From a virus, in IMG/VR virus record IMGVR_UViG_3300037827_000551, positions 19,519 through 83,518 of that record: DNA of 64,000 nucleotides, one strand, 5' to 3'. Under the pieces are notes generated by a model. The model saw only the letters and a program-made list of their open reading frames with translations, made no database searches and had not been told where the DNA came from. Position numbers and translations under genes: made by a program. Of the stretch, positions 49,679 through 57,217 are shown piece after piece (position 1 is the stretch's first letter; each line of letters starts with the position of its first letter).

Positions 49679-49890
49679 TGCAAAGCAGTATGAGTACAGC
49701 ACTGAAAACCAAGCAAGGCGTGATCGACCTGATGAAATCAAGCCAGAATCGCGTCGAGTGGAACGCGAACTGTCTCGCTGTCAAACTGGCCAACCAGGGC
49801 AATCCGGAATATCCACGCATGTTCGTGGAATCGGTTGTTGAGTCGAGGATTGCTGGGGCGGTGATTTCTTCGTTTGGAGACCCATCATGA
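49678..49890 (+). CDS. Small hypothetical protein
   Basis: A 70-residue protein (MQSSMSTALKTKQGVIDLMK...) with helical character. Coupled to both neighbours by TGATG and ATGA. The function is unknown. Confidence 0.5.
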   Translation: MQSSMSTALKTKQGVIDLMKSSQNRVEWNANCLAVKLANQGNPEYPRMFVESVVESRIAGAVISSFGDPS

Positions 49891-50270
49891 AGATTACCGA
49901 GATCACGGTCCACGTGGGCCGGGTGATTCCGCATCCGCTTTATAGTTACTCGAACCTCAAGCCGGGAATGAGTTTCAAGGCCACGATCTGCGAGGGAGAA
50001 GATCCCTACGTGCTGATGGCTGCCCTCCACAAGCACGCGGAACGGATGCTCGAAGGGCACTGCGAGTGGTTGAGAAAAAGTCTCGTCAATGCTGACGTGG
50101 AGTCCGAAATTACAGACCCGTCATTCCTGCCATGTGACGAGATCGAGGTTGAGTACGACGAGGACGACGCTGCCAAACGAGATGATCGAGTCTTAGGTGA
50201 GAGTTGCGTTCGGATATCACCCTACGCAAGCACCGATGATTACGAGAACGAGCATCAGGGTAAACCATGA
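49887..50270 (+). CDS. Conserved phage protein (VHVGRVIPHPLYSYSNLKPG type)
   Basis: A 127-residue protein with an N-terminal strand order ITEITVHVGRVIPHPLYSYS, then LKPGMSFKATICEGEDPYVL and a helix AALHKHAERMLEGHCEWLR. Proteins with this order are common near phage recombination genes, and some seem to bind single-stranded DNA, but I am not sure. The C-terminal tail is strongly acidic. Confidence 0.65.
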   Translation: MKITEITVHVGRVIPHPLYSYSNLKPGMSFKATICEGEDPYVLMAALHKHAERMLEGHCEWLRKSLVNADVESEITDPSFLPCDEIEVEYDEDDAAKRDDRVLGESCVRISPYASTDDYENEHQGKP

Positions 50271-50455
50271 CCTGGCCGCACAACGCCGCTGATGACGCCG
50301 CTGAACGCCAGCGGCTCAAGCCGGGCGAGCTGGCCGAGGCTGAATTCGCGGCGTGGCTCGCTCGGGTCATTCCGCCGCCATTGGGGTGGGACGAGTATTG
50401 GGCTTGGGCGAAAACGATGACACGAGAGAGACACCTAAATGCCACACGACGCTGA
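50267..50455 (+). CDS. Short hypothetical protein
   Basis: A 62-residue frame with Trp-rich end (WDEYWAWAKTMTRERHLNAT), overlapping both neighbours (ATGA and 17 bp). The function is unknown. Confidence 0.45.
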   Translation: MTWPHNAADDAAERQRLKPGELAEAEFAAWLARVIPPPLGWDEYWAWAKTMTRERHLNATRR

Positions 50456-51461
50456 GAGTAACGTGGTTTGGATTGACCCCAATGAACTCCGCACGCGAGA
50501 ACCATTCACGTCACTGTTTACCGCCGACGTAGGCGTGGAGTCACGCATCTATGAGTCAATGAAAGGAGGCTACGACCCCGCTGAGCCCGTGGTGGTATGG
50601 CGACAAGAAAACGTTGTGCTTGACGGTCACACCCGAGTGGCACAGGCGATCAAACACAATATTCTGGTTGCCGTTATTTTCCGGGATGAGCCGGACGAAA
50701 ACGAAGCGATCATCTACGCTTATTGTCGTCAAATCAATAGGCGCCAGTTGTCCCATGGCGCGATACTCGTGGCGGTCAGCGCGGTGGACAAAAGGCGCGG
50801 TTCGGGAGGTGATCACAAGAGTGAAAAATCAAAAGCATCTCGGGATGCTTTTGATTCCAAGCCTCTCTATGGCCACCACAAGACCGCAAAGGAAACCGGA
50901 GACGCTCTTGGAATCAGTCAGGCTACGGTGGAGCGTTCGCGAACGATCCTTGATTATGCCGAGAAGACGGGAGATGACACCGAAATGAAGGCTGTGGCGA
51001 ATGGCAAGAGTATCACGAGTGCCGCTACGGACTCCAGGACTAAGCTTGTCCCCAAGCGGCGAGAGGCGGTAAGAAAGTATTTCGAGGCCAACCCTGATGC
51101 CACGATCAAGGTGGCATCAGTAGACCTCAAGATCGGCATGTCCACGCTTGCCAAGGACAGGGACGCTCTTGGACTGACCGATCGTCGCGGGCCAAGCATT
51201 CAAAAGCCGATCACTCCCAAGGCCCATCTTCCCTACTCGGGCCCGATCTGGAAAAACCTGATCGACGGCCACGCTATTGCAATGAAACGCATCCACGAAT
51301 ATGGCGGCATTAAATTTGTCGCACACGACTGGAAGCCCGATCGTGTCGCGAGCGCCATCGACTTTGCTGAGAGCTCCGCGAAAGACTTTGCCCGCATCGC
51401 AGATCAACTTCGGGAACTTTCCGCCGAGACGACACGCCTTTCTCCAGGAGAAGTTGCATGA
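50439..51461 (+). CDS. ParB-like nuclease-fold DNA-binding protein
   Basis: A 340-residue protein. Residues about 10-105 carry the ParB/sulfiredoxin order: IDPNELRTREPF, then DPAEPVVVWRQENVVLDGHT, RVAQAIKHNILVAVIF and the CRQINRRQLSHG after it. A helix-turn-helix follows about residue 145 (TAKETGDALGISQATVERSR). The C-terminal part is helical. This family includes phage partition and nicking proteins. It is next to another ParB-fold gene and the RecT module, suggesting DNA segregation or recombination. Confidence 0.75.
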   Translation: MPHDAESNVVWIDPNELRTREPFTSLFTADVGVESRIYESMKGGYDPAEPVVVWRQENVVLDGHTRVAQAIKHNILVAVIFRDEPDENEAIIYAYCRQINRRQLSHGAILVAVSAVDKRRGSGGDHKSEKSKASRDAFDSKPLYGHHKTAKETGDALGISQATVERSRTILDYAEKTGDDTEMKAVANGKSITSAATDSRTKLVPKRREAVRKYFEANPDATIKVASVDLKIGMSTLAKDRDALGLTDRRGPSIQKPITPKAHLPYSGPIWKNLIDGHAIAMKRIHEYGGIKFVAHDWKPDRVASAIDFAESSAKDFARIADQLRELSAETTRLSPGEVA

Positions 51462-52315
51462 GCTTACTTCCTTTATCTGATTTCCCCAGAAAGCCCCAGA
51501 TCACACTATCGTGGGAATTCATCACGCCTGACCGCGCGCGGGAATTGATGGAGCGAAACCTTGAGCGAAACCGGACGCTCCGCAAGTTGTGGGTGTCATC
51601 GCTCGCTGCCGCGATCAGAAGCGGAGAATTTCTGCCCACGCACCAGGGAATCGCGCTCGATGAAAATCACGATATGATCGACGGCCAACACAGGCTTCAG
51701 GCGATCATCGAAGCCGACATCGGATGCTGGCTACTCGTGGCACGGAATGTGCCTAAGAACGCGGTCGTCGCAATGGACTTGCACGCCCGGAGAGCGCCCC
51801 ATGATCAGATCAAGATCATGTCTGACAATCTTGATTTTATTCCGGACAACAAGGATGTCGCGATTGCCCGGATGATGAAAAGCGGGGGAGCGAAGAACGG
51901 GGACGCCCGGATCGACCCAGAGACTTCGTTATTGACTACGAATCAGATTCACCACTTCTTGATAAATCACTGGCAAGCAATCCGGTTCTCTCGACAGTTC
52001 TACGCCACAGCTCCTAACTCTGCACCGATCCGGGCTGCTGTCGCACGTGCGTACTACTACATGGATCGCGAGAAACTGTCTCGCTTCATGCAGGTTCTCG
52101 CGACACAATTAGCCGACAATCCCAGCGAGCACGCCGCTGTGAATTTTCGGAAGTGGTGCGACGATCTCAAAAACGCTCACATCGTCCAAGGTGGCCGAAC
52201 AAGCCGCGCCGACCTTTACATGATCACGATATCGGCGATCCATGCATTCTTCAAAGGACAGACAGGCCGTTCATTCAAAGCCGCCGAAATCGATCCATGG
52301 CCGCTCCCTGAGTGA
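51458..52315 (+). CDS. ParB-fold protein with DGQHRL motif
   Basis: A 285-residue protein. It has the pattern ITPDRARELMERNLERNRTL, RSGEFLPTHQGIALDENHDM and IDGQHRLQAIIEADIGCWLL (about 73-92), which matches ParB-fold proteins that carry DGQHRL instead of the DGHTR of classic ParB. The C-terminal two thirds are helical. These are common phage and plasmid proteins of uncertain role. ATGA overlap with the ParB-like gene upstream. Confidence 0.7.
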   Translation: MSLLPLSDFPRKPQITLSWEFITPDRARELMERNLERNRTLRKLWVSSLAAAIRSGEFLPTHQGIALDENHDMIDGQHRLQAIIEADIGCWLLVARNVPKNAVVAMDLHARRAPHDQIKIMSDNLDFIPDNKDVAIARMMKSGGAKNGDARIDPETSLLTTNQIHHFLINHWQAIRFSRQFYATAPNSAPIRAAVARAYYYMDREKLSRFMQVLATQLADNPSEHAAVNFRKWCDDLKNAHIVQGGRTSRADLYMITISAIHAFFKGQTGRSFKAAEIDPWPLPE

Positions 52316-52347
52316 CCTGGATGATAAATAACCAAAGGAGACAAATC

Positions 52348-52524
52348 ATGAGCGACGGCGAATTACTGGTGAAATTGCAGCGAATGGAAAAAGACGAGCG
52401 GTGTGGAAATCAGGTCATGGATCGTGAGACTATTGGCGAGGCCAAACGACGCCTCTCTGAAGTGCTCCATGAGTTGGCCAGCGTTCGGCGAAAGGGAATT
52501 CCGATTTGGGGGCGGTGCATGTGA
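52348..52524 (+). CDS. Small helical protein
   Basis: A 58-residue protein with ATG at 52348 and AAAGGAGAC 6 bases upstream. It is a charged helix (KLQRMEKDERCGNQVMDRET). It ends in a GTGA overlap. The function is unknown. Confidence 0.55.
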   Translation: MSDGELLVKLQRMEKDERCGNQVMDRETIGEAKRRLSEVLHELASVRRKGIPIWGRCM

Positions 52525-52745
52525 GCGACGTGGGCCGAAATCCATTTCTAGCCGCCGAAATGATCCGGTGTCCCAAATGCGGATCGATAGAGGCCGCTGC
52601 GAATTTCAAGGTTGTCGCGGCTCCCCTTTACAGTGATATCCGAACCGGGATAGCGAAGTGTCCCAAGTGCAATTACTGGGCCGAGGTGTCGTGGGTCATG
52701 CAACAGCTTTACACGAGTCCGCCGATGGAGGAGGAGGTGACGTGA
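52521..52745 (+). CDS. Zinc-ribbon protein
   Basis: A 74-residue protein with CPKCG (about 17-21) and CPKC (about 47-50), a standard zinc ribbon, and an acidic end. GTG start in the overlap. Its family is a common small phage zinc ribbon. GTGA overlap with the next gene. Confidence 0.6.
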   Translation: MSDVGRNPFLAAEMIRCPKCGSIEAAANFKVVAAPLYSDIRTGIAKCPKCNYWAEVSWVMQQLYTSPPMEEEVT

Positions 52746-53104
52746 ACAGGAAGCAGCAAAAGAAACAAGAGGATGCCTATTATCGTCACATAGGCATTCG
52801 GATTCGGTCGCTGCGAAAGCAGCTAAATTTAAATCAGGACAATCTTTCCAGGGCTTGCGGCTTGAGCCGAACCTCGATCACCAATATGGAGTGTGGACGG
52901 CAACGGATGACCGTACACTCGATTTTCAGGCTAGCGAAAGCCCTTGGAGTATCCGCGATCTACTTGATCGACGGGGCTGATTCGGTTGACTATGATCCAA
53001 TGCGAGAGGCTGACACAAAAGAGATAATTCGACTCAAGGAAGAGAACCGGAAATTACATATGTGGGCAGACCACATTCGGAAATCAGTGGAGTACCAGCC
53101 ATGA
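52742..53104 (+). CDS. XRE-type transcriptional regulator
   Basis: A 120-residue protein with a canonical helix-turn-helix, RSLRKQLNLNQDNLSRACGL, then SRTSITNMECGRQRMTVHSI (about 23-62) and FRLAKALGVS. The C-terminal part (about 85-115) is a coiled coil for dimerisation. It is likely a repressor of an early promoter. The small size and lack of a protease-like domain fit a phage repressor. GTG start in GTGA overlap. Confidence 0.8.
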   Translation: MNRKQQKKQEDAYYRHIGIRIRSLRKQLNLNQDNLSRACGLSRTSITNMECGRQRMTVHSIFRLAKALGVSAIYLIDGADSVDYDPMREADTKEIIRLKEENRKLHMWADHIRKSVEYQP

Positions 53105-53445
53105 AACTGATCATCGCGGGAAGCCGGAGTCGACAGTTGACCATGACCCAAATTCTGAAACTCAACGCCCTATACGCGGATTTCAATGTCACTGAAGTGA
53201 TTTCCGGCGGAGCGAAGGGTGTCGATGAATGCGGCGAGAAATGGGCTCGTGCTCATCGGATTCCCGTCACGCAGTTCAAACCGGACTGTGAAGCCTTTGG
53301 AAAACGTGCGGGGCCGCTGCGAAACGAGGTGATGGCCCGCTATGCCGACGCTGTGGTTTTGTTTCCTGGTGGTCTCGGGACTGAATCGATGTTCGTGGAA
53401 GCGACCAAGGCCGGGATTCAGATTTTTGATTGGAGAGACGAATGA
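53101..53445 (+). CDS. YspA-like SLOG-family protein
   Basis: A 114-residue protein starting MKLIIAGSRSRQLTMTQILK, with the SLOG/DUF2493 signature ISGGAKGVDECGEKWARAHR (about 39-58), then GPLRNEVMARYADAVVLFPG and GLGTESMFVEATKAGI. SLOG proteins bind nucleotides or derivatives; phage copies are widespread and roles in nucleotide sensing or anti-defence are discussed. ATGA overlap with the XRE gene. Confidence 0.75.
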   Translation: MKLIIAGSRSRQLTMTQILKLNALYADFNVTEVISGGAKGVDECGEKWARAHRIPVTQFKPDCEAFGKRAGPLRNEVMARYADAVVLFPGGLGTESMFVEATKAGIQIFDWRDE

Positions 53446-53648
53446 GTAAGTTTACAGAAATCGCAAAGCGTTTCGCCAGGATCGCCGAGAAATACCAGTC
53501 GGCGAAAGAGGCGACCAAGGAAGCCGAATCCGAATGTAATGACACCTCCGAATGGGTTGACGCATTTGAAAACGAGGAGCGGATCGGCGAGAAGTTCAAT
53601 CAAGCTTTGGCCGAATTTATTGAAGCGGCGGGAGGATTCGATGACTGA
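53442..53648 (+). CDS. Small charged helical protein
   Basis: A 68-residue protein (MSKFTEIAKRFARIAEKYQS...), a long charged helix, coiled-coil-like. ATGA coupled to the SLOG gene. The function is unknown. Confidence 0.5.
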   Translation: MSKFTEIAKRFARIAEKYQSAKEATKEAESECNDTSEWVDAFENEERIGEKFNQALAEFIEAAGGFDD

Positions 53649-53907
53649 ATCGGAAATCATGCCATGCGAGCATGATGGATGCGTTCGGGTTGGCAATCCT
53701 TGCTACACGAATGCGTGTGACATAGACGGCGAAGGCCCGAATGGTTACTGGTGCCCCGAGCATTCCCAAGAAGCCGGGTTCTGCTATTTATGCGGATTGT
53801 TCTGGGGTGGCATCGAATCATTTGAATTTGGAAATGGGTTGTGCGACAACTGCCGGGATTCTGGCGATTACGACGATTGCAGTTATTTTGATGAGGTGGA
53901 ACTATGA
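53641..53907 (+). CDS. Cys-rich zinc-binding protein
   Basis: An 88-residue protein with at least ten Cys/His: CEHDGC, CYTNAC, CPEH, CYLCG and CDNC. It probably binds two zinc ions. Acidic elsewhere. Overlaps both neighbours. No family is recognised; it could be a small zinc-finger adaptor. Confidence 0.55.
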   Translation: MTESEIMPCEHDGCVRVGNPCYTNACDIDGEGPNGYWCPEHSQEAGFCYLCGLFWGGIESFEFGNGLCDNCRDSGDYDDCSYFDEVEL

Positions 53908-54191
53908 CTGACGCGGAAGAGTTATGGTTTCTCACGGCCGCTCGCAGGGACCCCGATGGTCCAGAGTCGGCAATGCTAGCCAAGATGGCGGACCTGCGAC
54001 TATTGGCCACTTTGGCTATCTACGTGATCCAGAACGAGGGATTAGACCCGGTCATAGCTTTGACGCAAACCGCCGAGAATTTTCGGTTCGGGATAAACCA
54101 AGACATGCTTGAGGAGATCGAATTTCTGGTCAAGGCGACACGAGAGATGTTTGAGGCGAAAACGAAGGGAGGCCGAGATGAGCGAAACTGA
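53904..54191 (+). CDS. Small helical protein
   Basis: A 95-residue helical protein (MTDAEELWFLTAARRDPDGP...) in ATGA overlap with the zinc protein gene. It has an amphipathic middle (MADLRLLATLAIYVIQNEGL). The function is unknown. Confidence 0.5.
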   Translation: MTDAEELWFLTAARRDPDGPESAMLAKMADLRLLATLAIYVIQNEGLDPVIALTQTAENFRFGINQDMLEEIEFLVKATREMFEAKTKGGRDERN

Positions 54192-54405
54192 GACCAAGAT
54201 TGATTGGATTCAAAGCGACCACGGCGACCTGATCGCAGTTCGCAATACAGATCGGCGATTGACCAGGGTGATGTACCGGGTTGTCTACCGGGAATTCAGC
54301 GGCCAGAGGTGGCAACCATTTATTGGGAAAATCATGGGCGACCCAGGGACGCTCTGGGAATGCCTTGAGGTTTGCGAGAGACATGAGAATGGGGTGGCGC
54401 GATGA
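54178..54405 (+). CDS. Small hypothetical protein
   Basis: A 75-residue protein with Trp-rich strands (MSETETKIDWIQSDHGDLIA, then VVYREFSGQRWQPFIGKI) that may form a small beta barrel. GGAGG precedes the ATG. The function is unknown. Confidence 0.5.
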   Translation: MSETETKIDWIQSDHGDLIAVRNTDRRLTRVMYRVVYREFSGQRWQPFIGKIMGDPGTLWECLEVCERHENGVAR

Positions 54406-54521
54406 GCGACTTCTTCATGTCAGTTACCGTCGGGCTTTTGGTGTCCATTTCGTGGGGAATCATGACGATCAATATCACTCTTGATGGGATTTTGGATGAG
54501 ATGCGCAAGAGGAAGTTGTGA
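54402..54521 (+). CDS. Small membrane protein (39 aa)
   Basis: ATG at 54402 in an ATGA overlap. MSDFFMSVTVGLLVSISWGI is hydrophobic, then MTINITLDGILDEMRKRKL is polar and basic. A single membrane segment fits. It is the last gene before a promoter. A holin, or other membrane role, is possible but unproven. Confidence 0.45.
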   Translation: MSDFFMSVTVGLLVSISWGIMTINITLDGILDEMRKRKL

Positions 54522-54531
54522 GGAAATTGAG

Positions 54532-54560
54532 TTGACTAACAGTACGCACGGAGTTAGTAT
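54532..54560 (+). promoter_or_regulatory. Promoter with inverted-repeat operator before the RHH gene
   Basis: TTGACT (54532-54537) and TAGTAT (54555-54560) are 17 bp apart. Half sites ACTAAC (54535-54540) and GTTAGT (54553-54558) form a dyad across the spacer. The RHH gene starts 9 bp later, so autoregulation by it is likely; the transcript may have a very short leader. Confidence 0.7.
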
Positions 54561-54568
54561 CTAAACCC

Positions 54569-54760
54569 ATGCAAACAGCAAATCCCCCCAAAAGACGACA
54601 GAAGCGAGTCCTCTCCGTCAAGGCTACTCCTGAGTGGCACGACTGGCTCGATGGACTTGCAGGTCATGCTGGACGCGACAAGTCCACCACAATCGAGGAT
54701 GCCGTGCGAGAGCACGCAGTGAGACTTGGATATGACCGAAGACCCCCCCGGCGCGTCTGA
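54569..54760 (+). CDS. Ribbon-helix-helix regulator of the replication region
   Basis: A 63-residue protein with RHH-type order KRRQKRVLSVKATPEWHDWL and DKSTTIEDAVREHAVRLGY. The N-terminal basic region may add DNA contacts. The dyad in its promoter would be the target. It precedes the initiator genes, so it may control replication timing. Its 3' end overlaps the next gene. Confidence 0.7.
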   Translation: MQTANPPKRRQKRVLSVKATPEWHDWLDGLAGHAGRDKSTTIEDAVREHAVRLGYDRRPPRRV

Positions 54761-54914
54761 TGGGGTCAATTTAATGAAGTGGTTTCGGTTTTACAACGAG
54801 GTTTACCGCAACGACAAGGTGCAGTCCCTGCGCCCGGAACTCTTCCGGTTTTGGGTCAACCTGTGTCGTGATTGTCACGACCTATTCCACAAACATGGCA
54901 GACTTGCAAAATAG
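54732..54914 (+). CDS. Truncated initiator-like paralogue
   Basis: A 60-residue protein. Its KWFRFYNEVYRNDKVQSLRP-ELFRFWVNLC-like start resembles the first 30 residues of the initiator gene downstream (KLWSTTLDNEKIQSLNGDQV, KVWLNLLLV), but it ends after about 45 aligned residues. It may be a remnant after iteron duplication or a small regulator that interferes with the initiator. ATG at 54732 or 54774. Confidence 0.5.
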   Translation: MTEDPPGASDGVNLMKWFRFYNEVYRNDKVQSLRPELFRFWVNLCRDCHDLFHKHGRLAK

Positions 54915-54918
54915 TCAA

Positions 54919-54992
54919 GTCACGGCATTGTCACGGCACTGTCACGAAAATGTCACGTGACATGTCACGTGGAAAGTCACAAGGGTAGTCAC
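54919..54992. repeat. Iteron array 1: seven GTCAC sites
   Basis: GTCAC begins at 54919, 54930, 54941, 54952, 54964, 54976 and 54988, with spacings of 11, 11, 11, 12, 12 and 12 bp, close to one helical turn. Several extend to GTCACGTGAC-like palindromes. The array lies directly upstream of the initiator start. Confidence 0.9.
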
Positions 54993-55913
54993 GTGCATAA
55001 GCCTTGGCTCAAATTATGGTCGACAACGCTCGACAACGAGAAAATTCAATCGCTAAACGGCGACCAAGTCAAGGTGTGGCTCAACCTCTTGCTAGTGTCG
55101 TTGCGGTTCGATCGGGACGGCCTATTGCCACCACTTTCGACCATCGCGTTCCAGTCCAGGACGACCATCGAAGAGGCTCAAAATATGATCGACAAACTTG
55201 TTGACAAGGGCCTGATCGAAAAACGCCTAAGTGGTTACGTGGTACACGATTGGAAACACTGGCAAGGCGACGGAATGAGCGACGCGGAACGCCAGCGAAG
55301 GAAGCGGAAAAGGGACCGCCAGAACCCCGGAAAATGTCACGTGACAGGTAACGTAACGGGCAACGTAACTGGTAACGTAACTGGTAACGTAACAAGTCAC
55401 ACGCCTGTCACGCACATGTCACGTAATCGCGCGCCCGAAGATTCAGATTCAGAGAAAGAGAAAGAAAATACCCCCCATAAGCCCCCCAAGGGGCATGTTG
55501 TCGCGTTCGTTCTTCCGGACTGGATACCCCCGACGGACTGGGCTGACTACCTGGCCATGCGGCAACGAATCCGGAAGCCAGCCACCCCGCGAGCCAAGGA
55601 GCTCGCCGTGAAGACCCTGGAGCAACTCCGCTCCGAGGGCCACTCCCCGGCGGATGTCCTCCAGCAATCGATCCTGAAGTCCTACCAGGGGCTTTTCCCT
55701 GTCACGCCGAACGGCAACGGCTTCCACCGTCCGGATAGCAAGCCGGCGCAGCCACCGACTAACACGCTTCGACCGAGCCAGGCGGCTTGCGATGCCGCGA
55801 TAGCACCCGCGCTCGAACTGAGACGCCAACTCGACGAAAGGAAAGCTCATGCCGCCGAACAACGCAAACTCGCCGACACCGCCAATGGGGGCTCTCCAGC
55901 AAGCCAAAACTGA
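54993..55913 (+). CDS. Phage replication initiator (DnaD/replisome-organiser-like) with internal iterons
   Basis: A 306-residue protein. The N-terminal domain is a winged helix (HKPWLKLWSTTLDNEKIQSL, then LSTIAFQSRTTIEEAQNMID, KLVDKGLIEKRLSGYVVHDW), typical for phage initiators. A middle linker (about 115-155) encodes T-G-N-V repeats because it is built of 12-bp iterons (see 55336-55422). The C-terminal part (about 170-260), PPTDWADYLAMRQRIRKPAT and helices, may recruit the helicase or its loader. GTG at 54993 is chosen with AAGGG upstream; a GTG at 54957 is also possible. This resembles lambda O, which has its origin inside its own gene. Confidence 0.75.
   Translation: MHKPWLKLWSTTLDNEKIQSLNGDQVKVWLNLLLVSLRFDRDGLLPPLSTIAFQSRTTIEEAQNMIDKLVDKGLIEKRLSGYVVHDWKHWQGDGMSDAERQRRKRKRDRQNPGKCHVTGNVTGNVTGNVTGNVTSHTPVTHMSRNRAPEDSDSEKEKENTPHKPPKGHVVAFVLPDWIPPTDWADYLAMRQRIRKPATPRAKELAVKTLEQLRSEGHSPADVLQQSILKSYQGLFPVTPNGNGFHRPDSKPAQPPTNTLRPSQAACDAAIAPALELRRQLDERKAHAAEQRKLADTANGGSPASQN
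55336..55422. repeat. Iteron array 2: eight GTCAC/GTAAC sites inside the initiator gene
   Basis: Sites begin at 55336, 55348, 55360, 55372, 55384, 55396, 55407 and 55418, spaced 12, 12, 12, 12, 12, 11 and 11 bp. The unit is GTAACGTAACTG-like with GTCAC at both ends. It encodes repeated TGNV residues. It probably is the core of the replication origin. Confidence 0.9.
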
Positions 55914-56361
55914 GAGCATGAACTGTCCGTTCTGTGGTGGCGAGGGGATGGTCACGATTTTCCACCGGGACTATGAGGGAATTCCCTCGGTTTTGGTCGA
56001 AACGGCCGATGGATTTCGCAAGTCGAAGGTTCTGAGAGCGACGGCCTACTGCGCTTGCACGGCGGGTCAAACCATCTCCGTGAATCACCAGCACACAGCC
56101 AAGGATGTTTACGACCGGACACCAAGCCTCCGCATTCTAATGGGCAATCCAGGCTCTCTGTGGTCGTCTGACGACCCTTCCACGCCCAAGTCCATCCAAC
56201 AGACGGACTGGGGCGATCAACGCCACCAGGTGGCATCCTTGCCCCTCACACAGAATCGCCCAGAATCGCCAACCCGCGCATCCATTTTCGGTGCCGGTCC
56301 CCGCGCCAAGCCGCCGGCGCCCCACGTTGTACCGACGACTGACGACGAACCCGCGTTTTGA
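55849..56361 (+). CDS. Zinc-binding protein downstream of the initiator
   Basis: A 170-residue protein (start ATG at 55849 with AAAGGAAAG upstream; an ATG at 55918 is also possible). It has CPFCGGEG and CAC (about 25-32 and 66-68), a zinc-ribbon-like pair, and a Pro-rich end, KPPAPHVVPTTDDEPAF. The 3' 56 bp recur at 59043-59101. It may partner with the initiator, as lambda P or DnaC loaders do, but it lacks an ATPase motif. Confidence 0.55.
   Translation: MPPNNANSPTPPMGALQQAKTESMNCPFCGGEGMVTIFHRDYEGIPSVLVETADGFRKSKVLRATAYCACTAGQTISVNHQHTAKDVYDRTPSLRILMGNPGSLWSSDDPSTPKSIQQTDWGDQRHQVASLPLTQNRPESPTRASIFGAGPRAKPPAPHVVPTTDDEPAF
56306..56361. repeat. 3'-end repeat, copy 1
   Basis: CCAAGCCGCCGGCGCCCCAC and onward through GAACCCGCGTTTTGA recurs at 59043-59101 with small changes. 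Here it encodes the end of the zinc-binding protein. Confidence 0.9.
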
Positions 56362-56430
56362 ATGGTGGAGGTCGTTCCCCCGCCGGTGCAGGACCTGGTG
56401 GCCAAGTGGATGAGGAGAAAGGCGAAGTGA
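56362..56430 (+). CDS. Very short peptide (22 aa)
   Basis: The frame MVEVVPPPVQDLVAKWMRRK directly follows the upstream stop and ends in a GTGA overlap with the NADAR gene. It may only couple translation; a function is not evident. Confidence 0.4.
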   Translation: MVEVVPPPVQDLVAKWMRRKAK

Positions 56431-56951
56431 GTGATATCCAATTCTATCGGGCGAATGAAAAGCCGTACGGGTGTTTCTCTAATCTCCGTTGCGCCACATT
56501 CGTTTTTGATGGACTGGTTTTTCCAACCGCCGAGCATGCGTATCAATTCGGAAAGCCTCGGAAGCCAGAGGTGCGAGAATGGCTTATGGCGGCGCCCAGT
56601 CCTTCGTTGCTGGCAATGGCAGCCCATGGGCTTTACGCCTGGGATATCTCGCCCGGATGGTCGCAAGGTCGACGGGACAGGATGCGGCGCGTCGTCGAAT
56701 CCAAATTTCGACAGTGCCACGACTATGCCAATATCTTGTTGTCGACCAGCGACTCGCGAATTGTTGAGTGCGCGACGGTCGATAATGAAGTCAATCGGCG
56801 CTGGGGTGAAGTGAACGGAAAGGGCCAGAACTGGCTTGGCCTGATCTTGATGGAGGTTCGCGATTCGCTGCGCGCCGATCCACCCCCGCGAGACTTGGTG
56901 GTCAAGTTGTTCCCTGGACATTACCAGCTCACGGAGGGCGCAATCCCATGA
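56427..56951 (+). CDS. NADAR-domain protein (YbiA-like N-glycosidase)
   Basis: A 174-residue protein. It shows the NADAR order: IQFYRANEKPYGCFSNLRCA, then FPTAEHAYQFGKPRKPEVRE (the EHAYQ and Lys region), and the end WGEVNGKGQNWLGLILMEVR (about 134-153). NADAR enzymes remove riboflavin-pathway intermediates or ADP-ribose attached to nucleic acid bases, and in phages they may undo host ADP-ribosylation defences such as DarT. GTG start in GTGA overlap. The next gene is DUF4031-like, which co-occurs here. Confidence 0.8.
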   Translation: MSDIQFYRANEKPYGCFSNLRCATFVFDGLVFPTAEHAYQFGKPRKPEVREWLMAAPSPSLLAMAAHGLYAWDISPGWSQGRRDRMRRVVESKFRQCHDYANILLSTSDSRIVECATVDNEVNRRWGEVNGKGQNWLGLILMEVRDSLRADPPPRDLVVKLFPGHYQLTEGAIP

Positions 56952-57217
56952 GTGTCTACGTTGATGACATGCGAGCGCCGTACGGCCGAATGATCATGTG
57001 TCACATGGGCGCCGACACAGCCGAAGAGTTGCACGCGATGGCCGACGCGATCGGCGTTTCCAGGCGATGGTATCAGGATAAACATTACGACATATGCATG
57101 GCTAAGCGCGCAAAGGCAGTCGAGTTGGGTGCGATTGAAACGACCCGGATGAAGCTTGGTCGCATGATCGTCAAACAGCGAACCGGCGTGGACATCGGAG
57201 AGGAGTCTATCCCATGA
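56948..57217 (+). CDS. DUF4031-like protein
   Basis: An 89-residue protein, MSVYVDDMRAPYGRMIMCHM, then ADTAEELHAMADAIGVSRRW, YQDKHYDICMAKRAKAVELGA. This matches the DUF4031 family, with conserved VDDMR and H-x-x-ADTxxELH residues that could form a metal site. It is a common partner near phage nucleotide-metabolism genes. No verified function is known to me. ATGA overlaps on both sides. Confidence 0.75.
   Translation: MSVYVDDMRAPYGRMIMCHMGADTAEELHAMADAIGVSRRWYQDKHYDICMAKRAKAVELGAIETTRMKLGRMIVKQRTGVDIGEESIP

Noticed and set aside
54402-54521. Holin assignment for the 39-residue membrane protein
   Set aside because: A single hydrophobic segment is not enough, and no endolysin gene was recognised nearby.
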